Positions 25,615 to 31,883 of a DNA stretch of 64,000 bases are shown here, piece by piece. Both the position numbers and the translations under genes were made by a program. Under the pieces are notes generated by a model. The model was not told the origin of the DNA, did not search any database, and saw only the letters and a program-made list of their open reading frames with translations. Origin of the DNA: Pseudomonas sp. MYb118 (GTDB lineage: Bacteria > Pseudomonadota > Gammaproteobacteria > Pseudomonadales > Pseudomonadaceae); the NCBI RefSeq assembly GCF_040947875.1, contig NZ_JBFRXN010000003.1, forward strand, positions 744,001 through 808,000, in the 5' to 3' direction. The first letter of the stretch is position 1. Each line of letters opens with the position of its first letter.

Positions 25615-26496
25615 ATGTCTGACTTTCCGTTTGCGGGCCTTAACCTGGCGATCACCACGCCATTCGATGCGCAGGGCCGGATCGACTTCCAGCGTTTTGG
25701 GCAGTTGATCGAGCGTTATATCGAGGCCGGTGTCGATGGTTTTGTGCTCAGTTCCGGGACCGGCATGCATGTGTACCTGTCCAGGGATGAATCCAGCGAG
25801 CTGATTGCTTATGGCGCCAAGGTTATTGCCGGGCGTGCGCGGGTGATTGCGCAGACTTCGGCGCTGTTGGTCGAGGAAGTGGTCGAGCGCACCCGGCGGG
25901 CGGCGGATGCCGGTGCGGAGGGAGTGATGGTGCTGCCGCCGTTTTTCGAAGGGCCGACCGATGATCAAGGCATCGTTGATTTCTATAGCACCGTGGCAAG
26001 TGCCGGGTTGCCGGTGATTGGCTACAACGTGCCGCAGGCAGTGGGTGTCGAGGTGACGCCTTCGTTGTTGCGGCAGTTGTGTGAAATCCGCAATTTTGTC
26101 GGAGTGAAAGACAGCAGTGGCGACCTGGCTGCCCAGGCGTCGTTGATGCGCACCGGTTTGCCGGTGATGAACGGGGCCGATCCACTGGCGCCCTACGCGA
26201 TGTTTGCCGGTTGTGCAGGGTTGATCTGGGGCGGGGCGAACATGGCGCCGAAGACCTGCGTGGCGCTGGTGCGCGCGGCCCGGGAAAAGCGTTGGGACGA
26301 TGCGCGGGAGATCTGGCGGCAGTTGGAACCGGTGATGTCGTTGATCTGGCAGGGCGATTATGTGCAGTCGGTCTACGCCGGCGCACAAATCACCGGCTAC
26401 GACGCCGGCCAGCCACGCCGACCGCTGGCGCGGCTGCCCGCGCAGAAGACCGAAGCATTGCGCGAAGCTTTATCCGCACTCCACGAAACCCTGTAG
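25615..26496 (+). CDS. DapA-fold aldolase/deaminase (candidate hydroxyproline-pathway deaminase)
   Basis: 293 residues from the ATG at 25615 (GTG at 25612 is equally spaced from AAGGGG). The class I aldolase residues Tyr137 (GYNVP) and Schiff-base Lys165 (GVKDSSGD) are present. The GTTGE pocket motif of true dihydrodipicolinate synthase is replaced by SSGTGMHVYLS, so another 2-oxo acid substrate is likely. Delta1-pyrroline-4-hydroxy-2-carboxylate deaminase (hydroxyproline catabolism) belongs to this family and would link the oxidase to the semialdehyde dehydrogenase. The TAG stop comes from the left arm of a REPIN, so the native C-terminus may have been altered. Confidence 0.82.
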   Translation: MSDFPFAGLNLAITTPFDAQGRIDFQRFGQLIERYIEAGVDGFVLSSGTGMHVYLSRDESSELIAYGAKVIAGRARVIAQTSALLVEEVVERTRRAADAGAEGVMVLPPFFEGPTDDQGIVDFYSTVASAGLPVIGYNVPQAVGVEVTPSLLRQLCEIRNFVGVKDSSGDLAAQASLMRTGLPVMNGADPLAPYAMFAGCAGLIWGGANMAPKTCVALVRAAREKRWDDAREIWRQLEPVMSLIWQGDYVQSVYAGAQITGYDAGQPRRPLARLPAQKTEALREALSALHETL

Positions 26497-26583
26497 GAGC
26501 GAGCTTGCTCGCGAAGAGGCCGGCACATGCACAATCGCAGTTGCCTGACCGACCGCTTTCGCGAGCAAGCCCGCTCCCACAGG
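26490..26583. repeat. REPIN supplying the DapA-fold gene stop codon
   Basis: The left arm CCTGTAGGAGCGAGC begins inside the coding sequence, and its TAG is the stop. The right arm is of the CCCGCTCCCACAGG type. Confidence 0.92.
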
Positions 26584-26623
26584 ATTTGTGTCGTACCGGG
26601 ATGTTGCGACACCCTCAAACCAG

Positions 26624-26724
26624 TGTGGGAGCGAGCCTGCTCGCGATAATCGCTAACGGTAACGCGGGAAACCTGATGCCCCGCGGTGTCTGTGGCTCCA
26701 TCGCGAGCAAGCTCGCTCCCACAA
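26624..26724. repeat. REPIN
   Basis: GTGGGAGCGAGCCTGC and GCAAGCTCGCTCCCAC arms around a loop with CTGATGCCCCGCGGTGTCTG. It is the middle one of three in the 365-base gap before the TonB receptor stop; no gene is seen there. Confidence 0.92.
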
Positions 26725-26738
26725 GGCAGGGCGCTGTC

Positions 26739-26843
26739 CCTGTGGGAGCGGGCTTGCCCGCGATGGTCGTTAACGATTACGCGGGACGCCTGTTGCCCCG
26801 CGTTGTCTGGGCTACCATCGCGAGCAAGCTCGCTCCTACAGGG
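26739..26843. repeat. REPIN
   Basis: Third REPIN of this gap, with a mixed GTGGGAGCGGGCTTGC left arm and CTCCTACAGG right arm and the same loop type as its neighbour. It ends 18 bases from the receptor stop. Confidence 0.92.
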
Positions 26844-26861
26844 GCGGGGGCGGGGGGGGGG

Positions 26862-28991
26862 TTAGAAGGTGTAGGCGACGCCCATTTGTACTGTGCGCGG
26901 GGCACCTGGGTAGGCGTAGGTGTTGAAGGCGCCTTCGTCGTAACCTTTGTTGAAGACGTTCTTCACATCCAGGTTCAACCGCACGTGCTCGTTGACCTTG
27001 TAGAAGCTCAGCAAGTCCACCACGCTGTAGCGGTCCATGGTGTAGGTGCTGGCTTCGGTCTGGCCGTTGCGGTCGTCCACGTACTTGACCCCGGCACCCA
27101 GCCCCAGGCCCTTGGCGAAGCCGTCCTGGAATTCATAGGTGTTGAGCAGGCTGAAGCTGTTGCGCGGGATGTTGGCCAGGCGCGTGCCGTTGGGCAGGCG
27201 GTTGTCCTCGATCACTGCGGCATCGACGTAGGCGTAACCACCGATCACTCGCCACTCTGGGGTAATGTTGCCGGCAACGTTGATGTCCAGGCCACGACTG
27301 CGCACCTTGCCTGCCGCCAGGCTGTAGTTGGTGTTCGCCGGATCGAGGGTCAGCACGTTTTCCTTGATGATGTGGTACACCGCCGCATCGACGCTCAGCT
27401 GGCGATCCAGCGCTTCCCACTTCACGCCCAGCTCATAGGATTTGCCCTTTTCCGGATCGAAGCCTCCGCCGGCGAACGGCGTGCCGCTGTTGGGCTTGAA
27501 CGAACGCGCGGTGTTGGCATACACCGCCACGGTGTCGGTCAGGTCATACAGCAAGCCAAAACGTGGCGTGGCCGCGTTCTGGCCCTTGGTGAAGTCCCGC
27601 GAGTTGACGAGCTTGTCGTCGTAATCGTGCTCGAAGCGCTCCAGGCGCACACCGGCCAGGGCCTTCAGGCGATCGGTCAACGCAACCTGGTCCTGGATGA
27701 AGAACGCCCAGGTCTTGAGGTTTTCCTTGTCCCAAGTGGTGGTGCGGGTGAGGGCCGGGCGCGGCTGGCCGAGGACCGGGTTGTAGATGTCGATCGGGTA
27801 GGTGCCGTTGGCCGCCGACGAGCGCTGGATGATCGAGTTGTAGTCGTAGTTCTCGTACTCGACGCCGGTCAGCAGGGTATGGGCAAAGCCTGCGGTGTCG
27901 AAGTGGCCGGTCAGGTTGAGCTGGAAGTCGCGGTCAGTCCATTCCAGCTTGCGGTAGTTGAAGTTGCGCTGCAGCGTGCGGCCATCGGCGGGCGCGCCGT
28001 TGGCTTCGACGGCGTTGCCCTTGAGCGAGCCATCGAGAAACTGGAAGCCGCCACCCAGGGTCCAGTCGTCGTTGAGCAGGTGCTCGAAACGGACCTGGGC
28101 CATGTTGTTGTCGTTGTGCAGCAGGTTGTCGCTGCCTTTTTCCCAGATGTAGGTATCGCGCGAGGCGCTGCCGGTTTGCGTGGCGTAGCGGGGCAGGCCA
28201 CGGTCGAGCGGGTGGTTGTTACGCATGAAATCACCCTCGAAGACGATCTTCGTGGTGTCGTTGACCTGCCAGCTGACCACCGGTGCAACGTCGTAGCGCT
28301 CACTTTCGACATCATCACGGAAACTGTCGCCACCTTCGCCCAGCAGGTTCAGGCGATAGGCCAGGCTGCCATCCTGATTCAGCGGACCGGTCGCATCGAG
28401 GGTGGCGCGATGCATGCCCTGGTCATCGAACTGGCTGCCCAGCGTCACCTTGGACTCCGGCAGCGGCTGCTTGCTGACCACGTTGAAGGTACCGCCGGGA
28501 TCGCCACGGCCATACAGGCTGGTGGCTGGGCCGCGCAACACTTCCAGGCGTTCGATGGTGTTGGCATCCGGCGCGTTGGGGTAACCGCGGTTGATCGGGA
28601 AACCATTGCGGTAGAACTCGCCGGTGGTGAAGCCGCGCACGGTGAAGGTGGTCAGGCCCTGGCCACCGAAGTTGTTGGCGCGGCCCACGCCGCCGGCGTA
28701 ATCGAGCGCATCCTGCAAGCGTGTGGCACTCGTGTCTTCGATGACATCGCGGGGCACCACGCTGACCGATTGCGGGGTTTCGTGCAGGGCGGTGTCGGTG
28801 CGGGTGGCACTGGCAGAACGGGTGGCCTTGTAGCCTTCGACCGGGCCGTCGGCGCGTTCGACATTGAGGGCATCGGCGTTGATGCTCAAGGCGTCGAGTT
28901 CAATACTGGCGGGCTGTTGAGCAGGTTGCTCAGCCCAGGCCAACGAGGGGACAGCGTGGAGCAGACACAGGGAAACAAGCGTGCGGCGCAT
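26862..28991 (-). CDS. TonB-dependent siderophore receptor
   Basis: 709 residues. Signal peptide (cleavage near SLAWA), no STN domain, plug domain (about 65-190, with PQSVSVVPRDVIED and IERLEVLRGPATSLYGRGDPGG), then a 22-strand barrel ending in the BAM-recognised aromatic terminus VAYTF. It imports a ferric siderophore across the outer membrane using TonB. The ligand is not evident from sequence. It has no sigma/anti-sigma partner and no obvious transport operon; the dapA homologue upstream is separated by a terminator. Regulation is probably by Fur, but I see only a weak AT-rich patch near 29045-29070. Confidence 0.93.
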   Translation of the reverse strand: MRRTLVSLCLLHAVPSLAWAEQPAQQPASIELDALSINADALNVERADGPVEGYKATRSASATRTDTALHETPQSVSVVPRDVIEDTSATRLQDALDYAGGVGRANNFGGQGLTTFTVRGFTTGEFYRNGFPINRGYPNAPDANTIERLEVLRGPATSLYGRGDPGGTFNVVSKQPLPESKVTLGSQFDDQGMHRATLDATGPLNQDGSLAYRLNLLGEGGDSFRDDVESERYDVAPVVSWQVNDTTKIVFEGDFMRNNHPLDRGLPRYATQTGSASRDTYIWEKGSDNLLHNDNNMAQVRFEHLLNDDWTLGGGFQFLDGSLKGNAVEANGAPADGRTLQRNFNYRKLEWTDRDFQLNLTGHFDTAGFAHTLLTGVEYENYDYNSIIQRSSAANGTYPIDIYNPVLGQPRPALTRTTTWDKENLKTWAFFIQDQVALTDRLKALAGVRLERFEHDYDDKLVNSRDFTKGQNAATPRFGLLYDLTDTVAVYANTARSFKPNSGTPFAGGGFDPEKGKSYELGVKWEALDRQLSVDAAVYHIIKENVLTLDPANTNYSLAAGKVRSRGLDINVAGNITPEWRVIGGYAYVDAAVIEDNRLPNGTRLANIPRNSFSLLNTYEFQDGFAKGLGLGAGVKYVDDRNGQTEASTYTMDRYSVVDLLSFYKVNEHVRLNLDVKNVFNKGYDEGAFNTYAYPGAPRTVQMGVAYTF

Positions 28992-29116
28992 CGGTAGGGA
29001 AATCCTTGCGGGGGCAGGGGGGGAGAAAAAGCGCGCCGATACTATCTGCGAATAGTTCGTATTAGCAACGTTTTTTTGAGATTATGGTATGCCGCAGAAA
29101 TACCCGTTGCTCAATA

Positions 29117-29139
29117 AAGGTGGCCGTAGCGGCCACCTT
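29117..29139 (-). terminator. Rho-independent terminator of the dapA homologue
   Basis: AAGGTGGCCG and CGGCCACCTT make a perfect 10-bp stem with a 3-base loop, 11 bases past the dapA stop. A TTTATT tail follows on that strand. Confidence 0.85.
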
Positions 29140-29150
29140 CGCTTATCGCG

Positions 29151-30017
29151 CTAGGCATCCAATTCCAGCAACACCCCTTGCAAGCGCGCCATCGTTCCCG
29201 CCGTGCAGGCTTGCATCGGCTCGCGCAGCTCGTTGGCGATCAGGCCCTGAAGGCTCAGTGCAGCTTTCACCACTGCCGGGTTGGCTTCGGCAAAGGCCAT
29301 CTGAATCCATGGCAGCAACTGGTAGAACGTCGTTCGGGCGACGGCGACGTTGCCCTGATCCATGTGCTCCAACAACTGCACGTAGAGCTCGGCCCGCACA
29401 TGGGCAGACGCGGATATCGCACCCGCACCGCCCAGTGCCAGATTGGAGAATATCTGCACGTCCTCGCCCGTCAGCACCTCGGCCTGGTCATCGTTGATCA
29501 GCGCCAGAGTGGTTTCGATGTCGCCGCTGCAATCCTTCACGGCAGCGATGTTCGGATGGCGCACGATGCTCCTCAAGGTGTCGCGCTCGATGCGCACACC
29601 GGTTCGGTAAGGGATGTCATAGACCACAACCGGTACTGAGGAGGCGTCGGCCACGGTGTGGAAGAACGATTGAATACCCTGCTGCGAAGGCCGGATGTAG
29701 CAAGGCGCCGGAACCAGGACGCCGGCGATGTCCCGTGCCTGGACCTTCTGCTGGAACGCCAGCAGTTCCTGCAGGTTGTAGCCTGAAAGTCCCATGATCA
29801 CCTGGTGCGGCTCGGCGATTTTCAGCACGGCATCGAGCATCGCCAGCTGTTCGTCCTTGCCCATGGCCGCCGCTTCGCCCGTGGTGCCACACACCACCAG
29901 GCCGCGCACGCCGTCGGCCAACAGCTTGGTCACCAGGCCGGCAAGGGCGTCGAAATCAACGTGCCCACCACGAAAAGGTGTGACCAGTGCAACCCAGATA
30001 CCGCGAAAATTAGACAT
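29151..30017 (-). CDS. 4-hydroxy-tetrahydrodipicolinate synthase homologue (DapA-like, extra copy)
   Basis: 288 residues. Tyr107, Tyr133 (VYDIPYRTG), Arg138 and Schiff-base Lys161 (AVKDCSGD) fall at the very positions of E. coli DapA. The GTTGE pocket (44-48) is intact, so condensation of pyruvate with aspartate semialdehyde is plausible, unlike the homologue at 25.6 kb. It is probably not the housekeeping dapA, because it stands alone between iron and glucose genes. It is preceded by its own promoter and a roughly 220-base leader with an inverted repeat, a hairpin and a possible short ORF. A good terminator follows. Confidence 0.87.
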   Translation of the reverse strand: MSNFRGIWVALVTPFRGGHVDFDALAGLVTKLLADGVRGLVVCGTTGEAAAMGKDEQLAMLDAVLKIAEPHQVIMGLSGYNLQELLAFQQKVQARDIAGVLVPAPCYIRPSQQGIQSFFHTVADASSVPVVVYDIPYRTGVRIERDTLRSIVRHPNIAAVKDCSGDIETTLALINDDQAEVLTGEDVQIFSNLALGGAGAISASAHVRAELYVQLLEHMDQGNVAVARTTFYQLLPWIQMAFAEANPAVVKAALSLQGLIANELREPMQACTAGTMARLQGVLLELDA

Positions 30018-30099
30018 GCATAACTCCTCAGGCAGACCGATTAGTCGACGTCAGAGGAGAAGAGGGGAATCAAGCAGGGAGAAGGAAACCTGGTGCTCT

Positions 30100-30128
30100 C
30101 TGTCCTGTCAGCTCATCTGACGGGACAG
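30100..30128 (-). promoter_or_regulatory. Leader hairpin upstream of the dapA homologue
   Basis: CTGTCCCGTCAG and CTGACAGGACAG pair over 12 positions with one mismatch around ATGAG, 8 bases after the short leader ORF stop and 83 bases before dapA. No T-run follows, so an antiterminator, attenuator or stability element is possible. Confidence 0.5.
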
Positions 30129-30136
30129 CGCCCCGG

Positions 30137-30241
30137 TCAAATGAGCGACTGTTTCTTCGATTTCTTGGCAACGCACACGCACGCGCAGCCCTGGGCGGAA
30201 AGGCCCTGGGTCGTCAGCATGAGGTGAGCGTCGAGAATCAT
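30137..30241 (-). CDS. Possible 34-residue leader peptide ahead of dapA homologue
   Basis: A short ORF (ATG at 30241, TGA at 30137) starts about 26 bases after a predicted transcription start. It encodes a Cys/Val patch (CACVCV) followed by a lysine-rich KKSKK run near its end. G/C is high at third positions (about three quarters). There is no good ribosome-binding site. Lysine codons just before a hairpin and a lysine-pathway gene recall amino-acid attenuation leaders. The -1 frame is also open across the hairpin to a TGA at about 30108, with the plausible helix RCQEIEETVAHLTG. The element could equally be a gene remnant or pure structured RNA. Confidence 0.3.
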   Translation of the reverse strand: MILDAHLMLTTQGLSAQGCACVCVAKKSKKQSLI

Positions 30242-30259
30242 GAATGATCCGTTGCCAAG
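30164..30259 (-). ncRNA. Candidate structured leader RNA (long-range inverted repeat)
   Basis: CTTGGCAACG (30259-30250 on the transcribed strand) and CGTTGCCAAG (30173-30164) are a perfect 10-bp inverted repeat enclosing 76 bases, including the short ORF start and two CCCAGGGC copies. Pairing would sequester that start. No known riboswitch fold was recognised. Confidence 0.4.
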
Positions 30260-30273
30260 TTGGGTGAAGCCGG

Positions 30274-30303
30274 ATAATGCGCAAGGTGGCGTGCGCAAGT
30301 CAA
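30274..30303 (-). promoter_or_regulatory. Sigma70-type promoter for the dapA leader
   Basis: On the minus strand, TTGACT (-35), an 18-base spacer and CATTAT (-10) lie about 30 bases upstream of the short leader ORF. Five of six and four of six positions match the consensus. Confidence 0.55.
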
Positions 30304-30330
30304 CCACCTATCTCGCGGTTTGCCCGCCCC

Positions 30331-30437
30331 CCTGTAGGAGCGAGCTTGCTCGCGATGGTCGTCAACGATGACGCGGGGGGGGGGCTGATGCCCCGCGGCG
30401 CCTGGGAGTGCATCGCGAGCAAGCTCGCTCCTACAGG
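30331..30437. repeat. REPIN
   Basis: CCTGTAGGAGCGAGCTTGC inverted arms around a loop holding GTCGTCAACGATGACGCG and a GATGCCCCGCGG segment. It lies between oprB and the dapA leader. Confidence 0.92.
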
Positions 30438-30451
30438 TTTTGTGTTGACCG

Positions 30452-30496
30452 CGATGGTCGTCAACGATAATGCAAGCGTCCTGATGCCCCGCGGTG
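30452..30496. repeat. REPIN remnant abutting the oprB stop codon
   Basis: CGCGATGGTCGTCAACGATAA and GATGCCCCGCGGTGTC repeat the loop of the REPIN just upstream, but both outer arms are missing. The remnant ends at the oprB TGA. Confidence 0.7.
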
Positions 30497-31798
30497 TCAA
30501 AGCGCAGCTTTAACCTGCAACCCCACCACCAGCGCATTGTCGATGTCCTGCCCGGAGAACGCCCCCGGCTCGATGATGTATTGCAGGTTCGGTCGCAGGC
30601 TCAGCCAAGGGGTGGCCTGGTAGCCGTAGCCGAGTTCGATCAGTTGTTCGGCGCTGTCCAGGTTCGACAGTGGCGTGCCGTTGGCCAGCGCGGCGTCCTG
30701 TTGCACATCGCGGCTGCGTGGGTTGGGCACGGCGCGGCCGTAGCCCAGGGCAATGGTGTCACGCGGGCGGCCTTCGAACGGTTTGTACAGCACCACGCCG
30801 GTGCCGTACCACTTGCTGAACGGCGATGCCGCTTCGCTGGCTGCCGAGTATTGGCCGAAGGCATGCAGGCTGCGGCCCTGGTCGGTGGACGAGTTCCACA
30901 CCGCCTGGTCGATTAGCAGGTAATGGCCGCCACGACCGGACACTTCCTTGTCGCTGCCGATGCGTTTGACGTCTGAGCTGTCGTAGTAATAACCAACCTT
31001 GTATTCGCCGGGCAGGTTGCCTGCGTGTTTGTACACCAGCTCGATGGGCACCACGGTGCCGGTGGTGTGTTTCGGGCCCAGGTGCCAGGCGCGGCTGGAG
31101 TTGCCGTTGCTCGACGGGTCGACGTTGAACGCGGCCACGCGCAGTTGCCAGGACGACGACAGGTCGTATTTCACCCGCGCCCCCAGGTGAGCGTTGGGGT
31201 AGTTGGTCCAGCCGCTGCCGCCGGACATATTCAGCGGGTGACCGCAGAAACCGGCGTTCATGAAGTTACACAGGATGCCGCTATCGAGGCCGCCCAGGTC
31301 GTTGCCCATGGCCATGTAGCCGAGCTTGACGTTGAGCTTGGGGGTGAACAGCGTGCGCTCGTAGCTCAGCTCGGTCAGGCGGGTGTAGAGGCCGCCGTAG
31401 TTTTCCTGGATCGGCAGGCGGTTGCCCACCAGGTCTTCGGAGGCGCTGTTGCCGCGCCGGTCGTTGATGGTCAACTGGATCTTGCCGGCGTTGTCGACGC
31501 CATACAGCTTGCTCAGGTCGAACTGCGCACCGAGCTTGATGTTCTGCGAGTAGCGCGCCGAGCGGTGCAGGCCGCCGTCGGCGTTGTAGGCGGTTTCGCC
31601 GCTGTATTCGCCGCTGAACTTGATGCCGTCTTCATCGAGCTGGTGGCGCAGGCCGCCCCAGTCGCCGCTCAGGGTGTTGCGGGTGAACAGGTCGGGCTCA
31701 ACGAAGGAGGGCAGGGCAAAGGCGGGCAGGGTGGCGCTGCAGGTGAGACCGAACATCACCCCGGTGACGACGCCGGGGTGGGAAAAACGAACTGGCAT
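30497..31798 (-). CDS. oprB: Carbohydrate-selective porin OprB
   Basis: 433 residues from the ATG at 31798 (AGGAAG 7 bases upstream; the earlier Met at 31843 overlaps the terminator side). A signal peptide ending near LPAFA is followed by FVEPDLFTRNTLSGDWGGLRHQLDEDGI, the OprB N-terminal hallmark, and a 16-strand barrel. OprB admits glucose to the periplasm, where Gcd, encoded just upstream, oxidises it. The protein ends ...LQVKAAL. Leu replaces the terminal Phe expected for a barrel protein, at the junction with a REPIN remnant. A strong terminator lies between gcd and oprB. Confidence 0.93.
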   Translation of the reverse strand: MPVRFSHPGVVTGVMFGLTCSATLPAFALPSFVEPDLFTRNTLSGDWGGLRHQLDEDGIKFSGEYSGETAYNADGGLHRSARYSQNIKLGAQFDLSKLYGVDNAGKIQLTINDRRGNSASEDLVGNRLPIQENYGGLYTRLTELSYERTLFTPKLNVKLGYMAMGNDLGGLDSGILCNFMNAGFCGHPLNMSGGSGWTNYPNAHLGARVKYDLSSSWQLRVAAFNVDPSSNGNSSRAWHLGPKHTTGTVVPIELVYKHAGNLPGEYKVGYYYDSSDVKRIGSDKEVSGRGGHYLLIDQAVWNSSTDQGRSLHAFGQYSAASEAASPFSKWYGTGVVLYKPFEGRPRDTIALGYGRAVPNPRSRDVQQDAALANGTPLSNLDSAEQLIELGYGYQATPWLSLRPNLQYIIEPGAFSGQDIDNALVVGLQVKAAL

Positions 31799-31835
31799 GT
31801 GAAACTTCCTGCTGAAAAGCTTGAACGGAAAACGA

Positions 31836-31857
31836 CGCGGCACCCGAAGGTGCCGCG
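31836..31857 (-). terminator. Rho-independent terminator after gcd
   Basis: CGCGGCACC and GGTGCCGCG form a perfect 9-bp stem closed by a TTCG tetraloop on the gcd strand, followed by TCGTTTTCC. It starts 26 bases past the gcd stop. Confidence 0.88.
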
Positions 31858-31883
31858 CACTGTTGCGATGAAGGGAGCCGCAG

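Noticed and set aside
26211..28997. 928-codon plus-strand open frame
   Set aside because: It runs through three REPINs and antisense to the TonB receptor. No signal, fold or RBS supports it.
30132..30220. Plus-strand 28-codon ORF in the dapA leader
   Set aside because: It has no RBS and lies opposite a convincing promoter and leader. Its apparent coding look comes from the antisense of the structured region.
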